The notes: generated by a model from the sequence alone, not told the origin. A stretch of 64,000 nucleotides of DNA from Rhodoblastus acidophilus (GCF_025961575.1 NZ_JAOQNX010000004.1:1-64000), one strand, 5' to 3'; positions 1 to 10,284 are shown, counted from the first letter of the stretch. Numbers and translations are program-made.

Positions 1-129
1 CCGGGCGACAACATTTCGATGGACGTGTCGCTGATCGTTCCGATCGCGATGGAAGAGAAGCTGCGCTTCGCCATCCGCGAAGGCGGCCGCACCGTTGGCG
101 CGGGCGTCGTCGCTTCGATCATCGAGTAA
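1..129 (+). CDS. tuf: Elongation factor Tu, C-terminal fragment
   Basis: This is the last 42 codons of EF-Tu, cut by the window start. The reading frame from base 1 ends at TAA 127-129. It carries the conserved end of the EF-Tu beta-barrel domain III, including [10 protein letters not shown] and the terminal VVASIIE. EF-Tu brings aminoacyl-tRNA to the ribosome as a GTP complex. Its position directly before rpsJ matches the usual str-S10 junction, so the upstream str genes (fusA, rpsG, rpsL) probably lie just outside the window. The GTPase domain is not visible. Confidence 0.95.
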   Translation, partial: PGDNISMDVSLIVPIAMEEKLRFAIREGGRTVGAGVVASIIE

Positions 130-198
130 TTTTTCGGCGGATTAGCGTTGGTGCGGGCTGCCCGTCAGCCCGCACTGATTCGCTCAGAGGATCAGAAA

Positions 199-507
199 AT
201 GAACGGACAAAACATCCGGATCCGCCTCAAGGCGTTCGATCATCGGATTCTGGACACTTCGACGAAGGAAATCGTCTCCACCGCCAAGCGCACCGGCGCT
301 CAGGTGCGTGGCCCGATCCCCCTTCCGACCCGGATCGAGAAGTTCACCGTGAACCGCTCGCCCCACGTCGACAAGAAGTCGCGCGAGCAATTCGAGATCC
401 GCACGCACAAGCGGGTGCTTGACATTGTCGATCCGACCCCCCAAACGGTCGATGCGCTGATGAAACTCGACCTCGCCGCCGGCGTGGACGTCGAGATCAA
501 GCTCTGA
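199..507 (+). CDS. rpsJ: 30S ribosomal protein S10
   Basis: Encodes 102 residues, the normal S10 length, and matches the family throughout, for example the segment [21 protein letters not shown]10 sits in the head of the 30S subunit and, with NusB, also acts in transcription antitermination. I chose ATG 199, preceded by AGAGGATCAG, over an in-frame upstream start because [16 protein letters not shown] is the conserved N-terminus. It is the first gene of the S10 group, 69 bases after tuf, and is followed by an unusually structured spacer before rplC. Confidence 0.97.
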   Translation: MNGQNIRIRLKAFDHRILDTSTKEIVSTAKRTGAQVRGPIPLPTRIEKFTVNRSPHVDKKSREQFEIRTHKRVLDIVDPTPQTVDALMKLDLAAGVDVEIKL

Positions 508-650
508 GTTCACGCCTCAAGCGTGAACTTTGATAAAAGCTCTCAATCAGAGCCGTAACTTAAGTCTGAGACGTCTTTGTGACGTCTCTCGGCGCCTCTG
601 CAGGCTCCCTGGATAGGGACCCTCGTACGCGCCCTAAAGGAAAGAGAAAC
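508..650 (+). promoter_or_regulatory. Structured rpsJ-rplC spacer with four consecutive hairpins
   Basis: Four perfect short stem-loops follow one another: 508-528 (8-bp stem GTTCACGC/GCGTGAAC, 5-nt loop, abutting the rpsJ stop codon), 539-553 (5-bp GCTCT/AGAGC), 568-588 (8-bp GAGACGTC/GACGTCTC) and 606-619 (5-bp TCCCT/AGGGA). GGCGC 591-595 can also pair with GCGCC 629-633, enclosing the last hairpin. The rplC ribosome-binding site AAAGGAAAGAG follows directly. There is no long U tract, so this looks more like an attenuator, processing site or ribosomal-protein-binding leader than a plain terminator. That role is inferred. Confidence 0.5.
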
Positions 651-1367
651 ATGCGGTCAGGCGTCATCGCACAGAAGGTCGGCATGACCCGCGTCTTCAC
701 GGACAGCGGGGAACATGTTCCGGTCACGGTCTTGAAACTCGACGGCGTTCAGGTCGTCGCCCAGCGCACCTTGGAGAAGAACGGCTATACCGCTCTCCAG
801 CTCGGCATCGGCCGCGCCAAGGTCAAAAACGTCTCCAAGGCCGAACGCGGCCGCTTCGCCCAGGCCAATGTTGAGCCGAAGCTGAAGCTCGCCGAGTTCC
901 GCGTGGCCGAGGACGCCCTGCTGCCCGTCGGCGCCGAAATCACCGCCGACCATTTCGTCGTCGGCCAGTTCGTCGACGTCACCGGCACCACCACGGGTAA
1001 AGGTTTCGCCGGCCCGATGAAGCGCTGGAACTTCGGCGGTCTGCGCGCCACCCACGGCGTGTCGGTGTCGCACCGCTCGCATGGTTCGACCGGCGGCCGT
1101 CAGGACCCCGGCAAGACTTTTAAAAACAAGAAAATGGCCGGCCATATGGGCACGGACCGGGTGACGACGCAGAATCTTCGCGTCGTGTCGCTCGACGTCG
1201 AGCGCGGCCTGGTGCTGGTCGAAGGTTCGGTTCCCGGCCACGCCGGCAACTGGATTTTTATCCGCGACGCCGTGAAGAAAGCGCTGCCCGCCGAGGCTCC
1301 GAAGCCCGGCAAGTTCCGTATCCCGGAAAGCAACGCCGCTCCCGAAACCCCGGCTTCGGAGGGCTAA
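651..1367 (+). CDS. rplC: 50S ribosomal protein L3
   Basis: Encodes 238 residues. L3 is an early-assembly protein near the peptidyl transferase centre. The long extension reaching 23S rRNA is recognisable ([20 protein letters not shown] and [20 protein letters not shown]). ATG 651 is chosen over an in-frame upstream start because AAAGGAAAGAG lies just before it and [16 protein letters not shown] is the family N-terminus. The C-terminus has a short Pro/Ala/Glu-rich tail common in alphaproteobacteria. rplD starts 4 bases downstream, so the two are probably translationally coupled. Confidence 0.97.
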   Translation: MRSGVIAQKVGMTRVFTDSGEHVPVTVLKLDGVQVVAQRTLEKNGYTALQLGIGRAKVKNVSKAERGRFAQANVEPKLKLAEFRVAEDALLPVGAEITADHFVVGQFVDVTGTTTGKGFAGPMKRWNFGGLRATHGVSVSHRSHGSTGGRQDPGKTFKNKKMAGHMGTDRVTTQNLRVVSLDVERGLVLVEGSVPGHAGNWIFIRDAVKKALPAEAPKPGKFRIPESNAAPETPASEG

Positions 1368-1370
1368 GCC

Positions 1371-1991
1371 GTGAAGATTGACATCACCACTCTCGAAGGC
1401 GCCGCGAACGGCGCGCTCGACCTCAACGACGCCATCTTCGGCCTGGAGCCGCGCGAAGACCTGATCGCCCGCATGGTGCGCTATCAGCTCGCCAAGCGCC
1501 GCGCCGGCACCCATGCGGTGAAGAACCGCGCGGACATCGCCCGCACCGGCAAGAAGATGTACAAGCAGAAGGGCACGGGTTCGGCCCGTCACGGCTCCGC
1601 CCGCGTGCCGCAGTTCCGTGGCGGCGGTCGCGCTTTCGGTCCGGTCGTGCGTTCGCACGCCCATGACCTGCCGAAGAAGGTCCGGGCGCTGGCGCTGAAG
1701 CATGCGCTCTCGGCCAAGGCCAAGGACGGTTCGATCATCGTGCTCGAGGCGGCCAACGCCGACGCGCCGAAGACCGCCGCGCTCAAGGCCAATTTCGCCA
1801 AGATCGGCCTCACCAACGCGCTGATCATCGACGGCGCCGAGCTGAACGCCAATTTCGCTCTGGCCGCGCGCAACATTCCCCAGATCGACGTGCTGCCGAT
1901 CCAGGGCATCAATGTTTACGACATTCTCCGCCGCGAGAAGCTGGTGCTGACCAAGGCGGCGATCGATGCGCTGGAGGCGCGATTCAAATGA
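1371..1991 (+). CDS. rplD: 50S ribosomal protein L4
   Basis: Encodes 206 residues starting at GTG 1371, with GGAGGG immediately upstream inside the end of rplC. The extended loop that lines the exit tunnel is present ([15 protein letters not shown], then [12 protein letters not shown]). In E. coli L4 also represses its own S10 operon by binding the leader RNA. Whether the structured spacer before rplC plays such a role here is unknown. The gene overlaps rplW by 4 bases (ATGA), which implies coupled translation. Confidence 0.97.
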   Translation: MKIDITTLEGAANGALDLNDAIFGLEPREDLIARMVRYQLAKRRAGTHAVKNRADIARTGKKMYKQKGTGSARHGSARVPQFRGGGRAFGPVVRSHAHDLPKKVRALALKHALSAKAKDGSIIVLEAANADAPKTAALKANFAKIGLTNALIIDGAELNANFALAARNIPQIDVLPIQGINVYDILRREKLVLTKAAIDALEARFK

Positions 1992-2293
1992 GCCAAGGCG
2001 CTATCGATCCCCGTCATTATGACGTCATCGTCGCCCCGGTGATCACCGAAAAGGCGACCATCGCGTCCGAACAGGACAAGGTGGTGTTCAAGGTGCGCAT
2101 CGACGCGACCAAGCACCAGATCAAGGCCGCCGTCGAACGCCTGTTCGACGTCAAGGTCGAGGCGGTGAACACTTTGCTCCGCAAGGGCAAGAAGAAAATC
2201 TTCAAGGGAACGCGCGGTGTGCGTTCCGACGTCAAGAACGCGGTCGTCACGCTGGCCAAGGGCCAGAAGATCGACGTGACCACCGGGCTCTGA
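1988..2293 (+). CDS. rplW: 50S ribosomal protein L23
   Basis: Encodes 101 residues and matches L23 with [12 protein letters not shown] near the N-terminus and [20 protein letters not shown] in the rRNA-binding loop. L23 lies at the exit of the peptide tunnel and is the docking site for trigger factor and SRP. The start ATG overlaps the rplD stop codon (ATGA), and rplB follows after 21 bases. The length is normal for the family and nothing is odd. Confidence 0.97.
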   Translation: MSQGAIDPRHYDVIVAPVITEKATIASEQDKVVFKVRIDATKHQIKAAVERLFDVKVEAVNTLLRKGKKKIFKGTRGVRSDVKNAVVTLAKGQKIDVTTGL

Positions 2294-2314
2294 GCTGGAT
2301 TGAGGTAAAGGCAG

Positions 2315-3154
<840 letters not shown>

Positions 3155-3159
3155 CCCTG

Positions 3160-3438
3160 ATGTCTCGCTCGATCTGGAAAGGTCCGTTCGTCGACGGATA
3201 CCTCCTGAAAAAGGCCGAAGTGGCCTCTCAAGCCAAGCGCTCCGAGGTCATCAAGACCTGGAGCCGCCGCTCGACCATCCTGCCGCAGTTCGTCGGCCTC
3301 ACCTTCGGCGTCTACAACGGCCACAAGCATGTGCCCGTGAACGTCACCGAGGACATGATCGGTCACAAGTTCGGCGAGTTCTCGCCGACCCGCACCTTCC
3401 ACGGCCACGCCGCGGACAAGAAGTCGAAGAGGGGCTGA
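3160..3438 (+). CDS. rpsS: 30S ribosomal protein S19
   Basis: Encodes 92 residues, the family length. S19 is in the 30S head near the decoding-site tRNAs and bridges to 50S. ATG 3160 is chosen because [18 protein letters not shown] is the invariant N-terminus; an open in-frame extension into rplB (from 3055) is not used. The motif [20 protein letters not shown] and the C-terminal [13 protein letters not shown] are typical. Only 1 base separates it from rplV. Confidence 0.97.
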   Translation: MSRSIWKGPFVDGYLLKKAEVASQAKRSEVIKTWSRRSTILPQFVGLTFGVYNGHKHVPVNVTEDMIGHKFGEFSPTRTFHGHAADKKSKRG

Positions 3439-3439
3439 G

Positions 3440-3820
3440 ATGTCGCAGGAAAAAAATCCGCGCGCCCTCAAGGAGAATGAGGCCAAGGCGGTGACGCGCA
3501 TGATTCGCGTGTCGCCCCAGAAGCTCAACCTTGTGGCCCAGCTCATTCGCGGCAAGAAGGTCGATCGCGCTCTCGCCGACCTGACCTTCTCCGAGAAGCG
3601 CATCGCCGCCGACGTGAAGAAGACGCTGGAAAGCGCCATCGCCAATGCCGAGAACAACCACGACCTCGACGTGGATGATCTCGTCGTCGCCGAAGCCTAT
3701 GTCGGCAAGGCGATCGTGATGAAGCGTTTTCACGCTCGCGCCCGTGGCCGCGCCGGCCGTATCGAAAAGCCGTTCGCGAACCTGACGATCGTCGTTCGCG
3801 AAGTCCAAGCGTCGGCCTGA
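3440..3820 (+). CDS. rplV: 50S ribosomal protein L22
   Basis: Encodes 126 residues. L22 contacts all domains of 23S rRNA, and its beta-hairpin lines the exit tunnel. Family motifs include [19 protein letters not shown] and the hairpin with [13 protein letters not shown]. The N-terminus starts [18 protein letters not shown], as in other alphaproteobacteria. rpsC follows after 10 bases, which contain GGAGAG as its ribosome-binding site. Confidence 0.97.
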   Translation: MSQEKNPRALKENEAKAVTRMIRVSPQKLNLVAQLIRGKKVDRALADLTFSEKRIAADVKKTLESAIANAENNHDLDVDDLVVAEAYVGKAIVMKRFHARARGRAGRIEKPFANLTIVVREVQASA

Positions 3821-3830
3821 GGAGAGAACG

Positions 3831-4595
3831 ATGGGACAGAAAGTCAATCCGATCGGCCTTCGCCTCGGCATCAACCGCACCTGGGACAGCCGCTGGTTCG
3901 CCAACAAGGGTGAATACGGCAAGCTGCTCCACGAAGATTTTGCGATCCGCGAAGCCCTGATGAAGGCGCTGAAGCAGGCGGCGGTCTCGAAGATCGTCAT
4001 CGAGCGTCCGCACAAGAAGTGCCGCGTCACCGTTCATTCCGCCCGCCCGGGCGTGGTGATCGGCAAGAAGGGCGCGGATATCGACAAGATCCGCAAGCTC
4101 GTCGCCAAGCTGACCTCGTCGGAAGTCGCGATCAACATCGTCGAAGTCCGCAAGCCGGAAGTTGACGCCACCCTGGTGGCCGATTCGATCGCGCAGCAGC
4201 TCGAGCGCCGCGTCGCCTTCCGTCGCGCCATGAAGCGCGCCGTGCAGTCGGCCATGCGTCTGGGCGCCGAAGGCATCCGCATCAACTGCTCGGGCCGTCT
4301 CGGCGGCGCGGAAATCGCCCGCCTGGAATGGTACCGCGAAGGTCGCGTGCCGCTGCACACGCTGCGCGCCAATGTCGATTACGGCACGGCGACGGCGCAT
4401 ACGGCTTACGGCACCTGCGGCATCAAGGTCTGGATCTTCAAGGGCGAAATCCTCGAGCACGATCCGATGGCCACCGAGCGCAGCGCCGAAGCCGCCAGCC
4501 ACGATCATCACGGCGAGCGCCGCGAACGTCGCGATCGCGACGGCGAGCGTCGCGGCCCCCGCGAGCCGCGCGCCCCGCGCGAACCTCGCGCCTAA
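3831..4595 (+). CDS. rpsC: 30S ribosomal protein S3 with a charged C-terminal tail
   Basis: Encodes 254 residues. S3 forms part of the mRNA entry channel and its helicase activity. The KH domain is recognisable ([17 protein letters not shown]), as is the C-terminal domain up to the conserved [14 protein letters not shown] at about residues 199-212. The remaining 40 residues are low-complexity His/Arg/Glu/Pro ([19 protein letters not shown], then repeated PREPRA), longer and more repetitive than in E. coli S3. The tail is in frame with no sign of a frameshift. Confidence 0.97.
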   Translation: MGQKVNPIGLRLGINRTWDSRWFANKGEYGKLLHEDFAIREALMKALKQAAVSKIVIERPHKKCRVTVHSARPGVVIGKKGADIDKIRKLVAKLTSSEVAINIVEVRKPEVDATLVADSIAQQLERRVAFRRAMKRAVQSAMRLGAEGIRINCSGRLGGAEIARLEWYREGRVPLHTLRANVDYGTATAHTAYGTCGIKVWIFKGEILEHDPMATERSAEAASHDHHGERRERRDRDGERRGPREPRAPREPRA

Positions 4596-4613
4596 ACCTT
4601 GTGAGTTGGACCC

Positions 4614-5027
4614 ATGCTGCAACCCAAGCGCACAAAATTCCGCAAGGCCTTCAAAGGCCGCATCAAGGGCGTCTCCAAGGGCGGTTTTGAGCTGGCTTTC
4701 GGCCAGTTCGGCCTCAAGGCGCTCGAACCCGAACGCGTCACGGCCCGCCAGATCGAAGCGGCCCGTCGCGCCATGACCCGCCACATGAAGCGCGCCGGCC
4801 GCGTCTGGATCCGCGTGTTCCCGGATCTGCCCGTGTCCAGCAAGCCCACCGAAGTCCGTATGGGTAAAGGTAAGGGCGCTCCTGAATTCTGGTGCGCCCG
4901 CGTGGCGCCCGGACGCATCATGTTCGAGATCGACGGCGTTCCCGCGCCGCTGGCCCGCGAAGCTTTCGCGCTGGCCGCGGCCAAGCTGCCGATCAAGACC
5001 CGCTTCATCGAACGCATCGCCGAATAA
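4614..5027 (+). CDS. rplP: 50S ribosomal protein L16
   Basis: Encodes 137 residues, the normal length. L16 helps organise the A-site region of 50S. It matches at [19 protein letters not shown] and [17 protein letters not shown]. The conserved arginine that is hydroxylated in some bacteria lies in this region, but modification cannot be read from DNA. rpmC follows after 10 bases containing the strong ribosome-binding site AAGGAGGGC. Confidence 0.97.
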   Translation: MLQPKRTKFRKAFKGRIKGVSKGGFELAFGQFGLKALEPERVTARQIEAARRAMTRHMKRAGRVWIRVFPDLPVSSKPTEVRMGKGKGAPEFWCARVAPGRIMFEIDGVPAPLAREAFALAAAKLPIKTRFIERIAE

Positions 5028-5037
5028 GGAGGGCAGG

Positions 5038-5250
5038 ATGTCCGACAAACAGCGCCTGTCCGACCTCAAGGCGATGACCGAGGATCAACTGGCTGACGAA
5101 TTGCTGAAGCTGAAGAAGGAGCAGTTCAACCTGCGCTTCCAGAAGGCGACGAATCAGCTCGAGAACACGTCGCGCGTCCGCGTCGTCCGCCGCGACGTCG
5201 CCCGCGTGAAAACCCTCGCCGCGCAGAAGCGCGGTGAGGCCAAGTCATAA
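5038..5250 (+). CDS. rpmC: 50S ribosomal protein L29
   Basis: Encodes 70 residues. L29 is a small helical protein next to L23 at the tunnel exit. It has the typical [20 protein letters not shown] and the C-terminal [17 protein letters not shown]. It starts at ATG 5038 with AAGGAGGGCAGG before it. rpsQ starts 13 bases after its stop codon. Confidence 0.96.
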   Translation: MSDKQRLSDLKAMTEDQLADELLKLKKEQFNLRFQKATNQLENTSRVRVVRRDVARVKTLAAQKRGEAKS

Positions 5251-5263
5251 GGGCGAAATCAAT

Positions 5264-5506
5264 ATGCCGAAGCGCATTCTCCAAGGCGTTGTCGTCTCCG
5301 ACAAGCAGGAAAAGACCGTGGTGGTGAAGGTGGAGCGCCGCTTCACCCATCCGCTGCTGAAAAAGACCGTCCGCCGCACCAAGCACTATCACGCGCATGA
5401 TGAAGCGGGCGCTTTCAAGGTCGGCGACGCCGTCTCCATCGAGGAGACCCGGCCGATTTCGAAGCTCAAGCGCTGGATCGTTCTGCCGAACGAAAACAAG
5501 GCTTGA
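5264..5506 (+). CDS. rpsQ: 30S ribosomal protein S17
   Basis: Encodes 80 residues. S17 is an OB-fold primary binder of 16S rRNA. It matches at [20 protein letters not shown] and [11 protein letters not shown] 5264 is chosen over an in-frame start at 5234 that would overlap rpmC, because MPKRIL is the family N-terminus. It is followed by a spacer of 222 bases, long for this cluster, before rplN. Confidence 0.96.
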   Translation: MPKRILQGVVVSDKQEKTVVVKVERRFTHPLLKKTVRRTKHYHAHDEAGAFKVGDAVSIEETRPISKLKRWIVLPNENKA

Positions 5507-5728
5507 TTTCTTCGGAAAAATGAACGAGGAAGCGCTCCTGCTTCCTCAATCGAAGTCTGCGCCGGGTCACGGTCGCCCCTTAATGGGAAAACGGCTGTGA
5601 CGCACCGGCGCATTGATTTCGTCGAACACCCCAGTTCTGGGGAAGACCCGCCGCGAAAGCGGTATCCAGGCGAAGTCCGGCCGGAATGATCCGCGTCGGA
5701 AACCGATCTGACAGAAAGGCTCGTAGCC
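5507..5728 (+). promoter_or_regulatory. rpsQ-rplN spacer with hairpins
   Basis: This 222-base gap separates the S10 group from the spc group and holds no convincing gene. It contains a perfect 8-bp hairpin at 5526-5547 (GAGGAAGC/GCTTCCTC, 6-nt loop) without a U tract, and a 6-bp CCCCAG/CTGGGG hairpin at about 5630-5643. The spc genes could have their own promoter or leader here. I could not find a convincing -35/-10 pair, so the role is inferred from length and structure. Confidence 0.35.
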
Positions 5729-6097
5729 ATGATTCAGATGCAGACCGCCCTCGACGTGGCCGACAATTCGGGCGCGCGTCGTGTGATGTGCATCAAGGTG
5801 CTTGGGGGCTCCAAGCGCAAGTATGCAGGCGTTGGCGATATTATCGTTGTTTCGGTTAAAGAGGCTATTCCGCGCGGCCGCGTGAAAAAGGGCGACGTGA
5901 TGAAGGCGGTCGTGGTGCGCACGGCCAAGGACATCAAGCGTCCCGACGGCTCCGTGATTCGCTTCGACACCAATGCGGCCGTTCTGATCAACAATCAGAA
6001 GGAGCCGGTGGGCACCCGTATCTTCGGACCGGTGCCGCGCGAGCTGCGCGCCAAGAACCACATGAAGATCATCTCTCTCGCTCCTGAGGTGCTGTAA
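5729..6097 (+). CDS. rplN: 50S ribosomal protein L14
   Basis: Encodes 122 residues, the invariant family length. L14 forms part of an intersubunit bridge with 16S rRNA. It matches from [20 protein letters not shown] to the C-terminal [10 protein letters not shown]. It is first gene of the spc group and its stop codon overlaps the rplX start by one base (TAATG), implying coupled translation. Confidence 0.97.
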   Translation: MIQMQTALDVADNSGARRVMCIKVLGGSKRKYAGVGDIIVVSVKEAIPRGRVKKGDVMKAVVVRTAKDIKRPDGSVIRFDTNAAVLINNQKEPVGTRIFGPVPRELRAKNHMKIISLAPEVL

Positions 6098-6414
6098 TGG
6101 CCGCCAAGATCAAGAAAGGCGACAAGGTCGTCGTGATCGCCGGCCGCGACAAGGGCCGCAAGGGCGAGGTCACGCTGGTGCTTCCGAAGGAAGGCCGCGC
6201 TGTGGTGTCGGGCGTCAACACGGTGAAGCGTCACCAGAAGCAGACGCAGGCCCAGGAAGGCGGCATCATCACCAAGGAAGCCCCGATCCAGCTGTCGAAC
6301 ATCGCGATCGCCGATCCCAAGGACGGCGCCCCGACCCGCGTCGGTTTTAAAATTCTTGAGGACGGCCGCAAGGTTCGTTTCGCCAAGCGTTCGGGAGAAC
6401 TGATCGATGGCTGA
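6097..6414 (+). CDS. rplX: 50S ribosomal protein L24
   Basis: Encodes 105 residues with an N-terminal KOW motif ([19 protein letters not shown]). L24 is one of two assembly initiators of the 50S subunit. The start is fused to the rplN stop, and its own 3' end overlaps rplE by 8 bases. Length and sequence are ordinary. Confidence 0.97.
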   Translation: MAAKIKKGDKVVVIAGRDKGRKGEVTLVLPKEGRAVVSGVNTVKRHQKQTQAQEGGIITKEAPIQLSNIAIADPKDGAPTRVGFKILEDGRKVRFAKRSGELIDG

Positions 6415-7060
6415 GGCCAAATCCCCCAAAAAGGGCGCCGACAAGGCCGCCGAGAAGAAGTCCAAGGGCTCTGAGAACGTCGCCGCCGCCGGCGCGGTCG
6501 CCGCGATCCCCGAGGGCTATGTCGCGCGTCTGCGCAAGCACTATGACGAAGTGGTGCGCGCCAAGATGATCGAAGAGTTCGGTTACAAGAACCCGAACGA
6601 AGTGCCGGTCATCGAGAAGATCGTGCTGAACATGGGCGTGGGCGACGCCGTCAACGACACCAAGAAGGTGACGTTGGCCGCCGCCGACCTGGCGCTCATT
6701 GCGGGCCAAAAGCCTGTGATTACTCGGGCCCGAAAAGCGATCTCGACCTTCAAGGTTCGCGAGAACATGCCGATCGGCGCCAAGGTCACCCTGCGCAAGA
6801 CCCGCATGTACGAATTTCTGGATCGCTTCATCACGGTCGCGCTGCCGCGCGTTCGAGATTTCCGCGGTCTGAACCCCAAGTCGTTCGACGGCCGCGGCAA
6901 TTATGCGCTCGGCATCAAGGAGCACATCGTGTTCCCTGAAATCGACTACGACAAGGTCGATACGGTTCTGGGCATGGACGTGATCGTTTGCACCACGGCC
7001 AAGACCGACGACGAAGCCCGCGCTCTCCTGCGCGCCTTCAACTTCCCGTTCCGGCAGTGA
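6407..7060 (+). CDS. rplE: 50S ribosomal protein L5 with N-terminal extension
   Basis: Encodes 217 residues. L5 binds 5S rRNA and contacts P-site tRNA. The L5 core begins at about residue 39 ([20 protein letters not shown]) and includes [18 protein letters not shown] and [18 protein letters not shown]. The first 38 residues are Lys/Ala/Glu-rich and not part of the usual domain of about 180 residues. ATG 6407 has GGGAG about 10 bases upstream and overlaps rplX. No later ATG has a better context until residue 54, inside the core, so the extension appears real. Confidence 0.95.
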   Translation: MAEAKSPKKGADKAAEKKSKGSENVAAAGAVAAIPEGYVARLRKHYDEVVRAKMIEEFGYKNPNEVPVIEKIVLNMGVGDAVNDTKKVTLAAADLALIAGQKPVITRARKAISTFKVRENMPIGAKVTLRKTRMYEFLDRFITVALPRVRDFRGLNPKSFDGRGNYALGIKEHIVFPEIDYDKVDTVLGMDVIVCTTAKTDDEARALLRAFNFPFRQ

Positions 7061-7096
7061 GCCGCAAGGCTCAGACGCGGAGACCAGAGGTAACTC

Positions 7097-7402
7097 ATGG
7101 CTAAGAAAAGCGCTATCAACAACAACAAGAAGCGCGCCAAGCTCGCCGCCGATAAGGCCGGCAAGCGCGCGCGTCTCCGGGCGATCGCCAGGGATCGTTC
7201 CTTGACCGTCGAAGAGCGTTTCGAAGCGACGCTCAAGCTCGCGGAAGTTCCGCGCAACTCCTGCGTCAATCGTGTGCGTAACCGCTGCGAAGTGACGGGG
7301 CGTCCGCGCGCCTATAACCGCAAGCTGAAAATGTCGCGTATCGCTCTGCGCGAATTGGGCTCCAAGGGTCTGATCCCGGGCCTGGTCAAGTCGAGCTGGT
7401 AA
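7097..7402 (+). CDS. rpsN: 30S ribosomal protein S14, zinc-free type
   Basis: Encodes 101 residues, the length of the long zinc-independent S14 form. It lacks paired CxxC motifs and has [20 protein letters not shown] and the C-terminal [12 protein letters not shown]14 is in the 30S head next to S3 and S10. The start ATG 7097 follows CCAGAGGTAACTC. rpsH starts after 10 bases with AAGGAG. Confidence 0.97.
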   Translation: MAKKSAINNNKKRAKLAADKAGKRARLRAIARDRSLTVEERFEATLKLAEVPRNSCVNRVRNRCEVTGRPRAYNRKLKMSRIALRELGSKGLIPGLVKSSW

Positions 7403-7412
7403 GGAGACCGTC

Positions 7413-7811
7413 ATGGCGATCAACGATCCTGTGGGCGATCTGCTCACCCGCATCCGCAATGCGCAGATGCGCCGCAAAACCTCCGTCTCGACGCCGGGCT
7501 CGCGCCTGCGCGCCCACGTCCTCGACGTGCTCAAGGACGAAGGCTATATCCGCGGTTATTCCGTGACCGAATATGGCAACGGCCGCACCGATTTCGAAAT
7601 CGAACTGAAGTATTTCGACGGTCAGCCGGTCATTCGCGACATCACCCGCGTCTCCAAGCCGGGCCGCCGCGTCTATGCCGCCGTCGACAAGCTGCCCCGC
7701 GTCGCCAACGGCCTGGGCATCGCCATCATTTCGACCCCGAAGGGCGTCCTCGCGGATCATGCCGCGCGTGAAGCCAATGTCGGCGGCGAAGTGCTCGCCA
7801 CCGTGTTCTGA
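7413..7811 (+). CDS. rpsH: 30S ribosomal protein S8
   Basis: Encodes 132 residues, normal length. S8 binds the central domain of 16S rRNA and in E. coli also represses the spc operon. It matches at [18 protein letters not shown] and the C-terminal [31 protein letters not shown] precedes ATG 7413, and rplF follows after 17 bases. Confidence 0.97.
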   Translation: MAINDPVGDLLTRIRNAQMRRKTSVSTPGSRLRAHVLDVLKDEGYIRGYSVTEYGNGRTDFEIELKYFDGQPVIRDITRVSKPGRRVYAAVDKLPRVANGLGIAIISTPKGVLADHAAREANVGGEVLATVF

Positions 7812-7828
7812 GCCGAGAGGAGAATCAA

Positions 7829-8362
7829 ATGTCTCGTATCGGTAAGAAGCCGGTTGTCGTTCCGGCCGGCGTCACCGCCAAGGTCGAGGGCCAGACCGTG
7901 TCCGTCAAGGGCGCCAAGGGCGAACTGTCCTTCGTGGTCCACGACGACGTGCATGTCGAAATGAAGCCGGAAGGCATCAAGGTCGATCCGCGTCACGAAA
8001 CCAAGCGCGCCCGCGCTTTGTGGGGCACCGCCCGCGCCCAGATCAACAATCTGGTTGTCGGCGTGACCAAGGGTTTCGAGAAGAAGCTTGAGATCACCGG
8101 CGTCGGCTACAAGGCCGCTGTCGCTGGCAAGAATCTCCAGCTGTCGCTCGGCTACAGCCACGACATCAACTATCCGATTCCGGCCGGCGTCACCATCGCC
8201 TGCCCGAAGCCGACGGAAATCACCATCGCCGGGATCAACAAGCAGCAGATCGGCCAGATCGCTGCGGAGATCCGCGAGTATCGCGGCCCCGAACCCTACA
8301 AGGGCAAGGGCGTCAAGTACGAAGGCGAATTCATCTTCCGCAAGGAAGGCAAGAAGAAGTAA
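7829..8362 (+). CDS. rplF: 50S ribosomal protein L6
   Basis: Encodes 177 residues with the two related L6 domains. It matches at [15 protein letters not shown] and the C-terminal [20 protein letters not shown]6 lies near the factor-binding site of 50S. The start has GAGAGGAGAATC upstream, and rplR follows after 12 bases. Confidence 0.97.
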   Translation: MSRIGKKPVVVPAGVTAKVEGQTVSVKGAKGELSFVVHDDVHVEMKPEGIKVDPRHETKRARALWGTARAQINNLVVGVTKGFEKKLEITGVGYKAAVAGKNLQLSLGYSHDINYPIPAGVTIACPKPTEITIAGINKQQIGQIAAEIREYRGPEPYKGKGVKYEGEFIFRKEGKKK

Positions 8363-8374
8363 GGACCGCGTATC

Positions 8375-8731
8375 ATGGCCAAGGATACCACTGATCGCCG
8401 TAAGGCGCGCGTCCGCCGCACGCTTCGCGCCCGCGCTTACGGCAAGCCCCGTCTGTCCGTGTTCCGCTCTTCCAAGCAGATCTACGCGCAGATCATCGAT
8501 GACGAGCAGGGCGCGACTCTCGCCGCGGCTTCGTCGATCGAGAAGACCCAGCGCGAAGCGCTCAAGACCGGCGCTGACGTCGAGGCCGCCAAGGCCATCG
8601 GCAAGCTGGTCGCCGAGCGCGCCCTTGCGGCTGGCGTTACCGAAGTCGTGTTCGATCGCGGCTCGTACATGTACCACGGCCGCGTCAAGGCGCTGGCCGA
8701 CGGCGCCCGCGAAGGCGGCCTGAAGTTCTGA
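8375..8731 (+). CDS. rplR: 50S ribosomal protein L18
   Basis: Encodes 118 residues. L18 binds 5S rRNA with L5. It matches at [38 protein letters not shown] and the C-terminal [16 protein letters not shown]. After its stop codon the cluster is interrupted by 245 bases carrying a dispersed palindromic repeat before rpsE starts. Confidence 0.97.
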   Translation: MAKDTTDRRKARVRRTLRARAYGKPRLSVFRSSKQIYAQIIDDEQGATLAAASSIEKTQREALKTGADVEAAKAIGKLVAERALAAGVTEVVFDRGSYMYHGRVKALADGAREGGLKF

Positions 8732-8761
8732 TCGGCGCATAAGCGCTGGTTCGTTAAACAC

Positions 8762-8903
8762 CGTCATGCCCGGGCTTGTCCCGGGCATCCACGCCGGGAC
8801 ATTTGTTCCATGGCGCGGGATGGGACAAAAGTTGCGGCTTCTTCTGGAAGCACAACGATCTCCATGACGGCGTGGATGGCCGGGACAAGCCCGGCCATGA
8901 CGG
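8762..8903 (+). repeat. Family A palindromic repeat doublet
   Basis: Two inverted copies of a palindromic module bracket this stretch: CGTCATGCCCGGGCTTGTCC at 8762 with its continuation GGGCATCCACG, and near 8870-8903 the inverse CGTGGATGGCCGGGACAAGC leading to CCATGACGG. Each module is itself a hairpin (CCCGGG..CCCGGG), so the RNA can fold into two small stems or one long stem. The same module occurs at 29430-29530 and inside both MITE-like elements. It fills the rplR-rpsE spacer, leaving rpsE only a weak ACGGAA ribosome-binding site. Confidence 0.8.
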
Positions 8904-8976
8904 CCCTAAACAGCCGTCGAAACCCTCAGCGAGCGGCGGCCGAACCGGGCTGTCCGCGCAAGTGACGGAAAAACAA

Positions 8977-9549
8977 ATGGCTCGTGAAGAACAGGGCGGT
9001 CGCGGTCGCGATCGCAAGGAAGAAGAGCGCGACAGCGAATTCGTGGATCGTCTGGTCCACATCAACCGCGTCGCCAAGGTTGTGAAGGGTGGCCGCCGCT
9101 TCGGTTTCGCCGCTCTCGTCGTCGTCGGCGACCAGAAGGGTCGCGTTGGCTTTGGCCATGGCAAGGCGCGCGAAGTGCCGGAAGCCATCCGCAAGGCCAC
9201 GGAATCCGCCAAGCGCGCGCTGATCCGCGTGCCGCTGCGCGAAGGCCGCACCCTGCATCATGACGTGAACGGCCGCCACGGCGCGGGCCGCGTCGTGCTG
9301 CGCGCTGCGCCGGCCGGTACCGGCATCATCGCCGGCGGCCCGATGCGCGCCGTGTTCGAATCGCTCGGCGTCCATGACGTCGTCGCGAAGTCGCAGGGCT
9401 CGTCCAACCCCTACAACATGATTCGCGCCACGTTCGACGCGCTGAAGGCCGAGGACTCGCCCCGTTCGGTGGCGGCCCGTCGCGGCCTGAAGGTGTCGGT
9501 CCTGCAGTCGCGCCGCCCCGGCGGTGAAGACGGCACGGCGGAAGGCTGA
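8977..9549 (+). CDS. rpsE: 30S ribosomal protein S5
   Basis: Encodes 190 residues. S5 shapes the mRNA entry channel and affects fidelity. The double-stranded RNA-binding domain ([20 protein letters not shown]) and the C-terminal domain ([19 protein letters not shown]) are clear. ATG 8977 ([17 protein letters not shown]) is chosen. The reading frame is open back to 8776 but runs through the palindromic repeat, so the upstream part is not coding. Confidence 0.96.
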   Translation: MAREEQGGRGRDRKEEERDSEFVDRLVHINRVAKVVKGGRRFGFAALVVVGDQKGRVGFGHGKAREVPEAIRKATESAKRALIRVPLREGRTLHHDVNGRHGAGRVVLRAAPAGTGIIAGGPMRAVFESLGVHDVVAKSQGSSNPYNMIRATFDALKAEDSPRSVAARRGLKVSVLQSRRPGGEDGTAEG

Positions 9550-9560
9550 GGAGGAAGATC

Positions 9561-9743
9561 ATGACGGACAAGACTGTCACGGTCGTTCAGACCAAGAGCC
9601 CGATCGGCCGTCCCGCCGACCAGCGCGCGACTCTCGTCGGCCTGAAACTTAACAAGATCGGCCGCAAGGCGGTGTTGAAGGACACCCCCTCGATTCGTGG
9701 TCAGATCGCCAAGGTCGCGCACCTCGTGCGCGTCGAAGATTGA
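9561..9743 (+). CDS. rpmD: 50S ribosomal protein L30
   Basis: Encodes 60 residues, the usual small L30. It matches at [20 protein letters not shown] and the C-terminal [24 protein letters not shown] gives a strong ribosome-binding site before ATG 9561. It lies 11 bases after rpsE and 11 bases before rplO, as in other proteobacteria. Confidence 0.96.
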   Translation: MTDKTVTVVQTKSPIGRPADQRATLVGLKLNKIGRKAVLKDTPSIRGQIAKVAHLVRVED

Positions 9744-9754
9744 GGGTCGCGACC

Positions 9755-10228
9755 ATGGTGAAACTCAACGACATCTCCGACAATCCCGGTTCCTCCAAGA
9801 ACCGCATGCGCGTCGGTCGCGGTATCGGCTCCGGCAAGGGCAAGACCGCTGGACGCGGCGTCAAGGGTCAAAAGGCCCGCACCGGCGTCGCCATCAAGGG
9901 TTTTGAAGGCGGCCAGATGCCTCTGCACCGCCGTCTGCCCAAGCGCGGCTTCTGGAATCCCTTCTCGGTGGATTACAACGAGGTCAACCTCGGCCGTATC
10001 CAGCAGGCGGTGGAAGCCGGCAAGCTCGACGCTTCCGCGCCCGTGACCCTGGAGGCGCTGGTCGCCGCCGGCGTGATCACCAAGGTCCGCGACGGCGTCA
10101 AGATCCTCGGCAATGGCGAACTCACTTCGAAGCTCGCCTTCGAAGTCGCCGCCGCCTCCAAGTCCGCTGTCGCCGCCATCGAAAAAGTTGGCGGTTCGGT
10201 GAAGCTGCTCACGGCTGCCGAAGCGTGA
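9755..10228 (+). CDS. rplO: 50S ribosomal protein L15
   Basis: Encodes 157 residues from ATG 9755 ([20 protein letters not shown]), the conserved N-terminus, rather than an in-frame start at 9740. The glycine-rich rRNA-binding segment [20 protein letters not shown] is present. L15 is a late-assembly protein of 50S. A terminator-like hairpin separates it from secY. Confidence 0.97.
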   Translation: MVKLNDISDNPGSSKNRMRVGRGIGSGKGKTAGRGVKGQKARTGVAIKGFEGGQMPLHRRLPKRGFWNPFSVDYNEVNLGRIQQAVEAGKLDASAPVTLEALVAAGVITKVRDGVKILGNGELTSKLAFEVAAASKSAVAAIEKVGGSVKLLTAAEA

Positions 10229-10284
10229 TTTTTCTCAGGCAGAGTCGCGATTGCGCGTGATTTTGCCGGGATGAACGGTTATTG

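Noticed and set aside
8776-8976. 67-codon N-terminal extension of rpsE.
   Set aside because: The extension translates a dispersed palindromic repeat, and the conserved S5 N-terminus starts at 8977.
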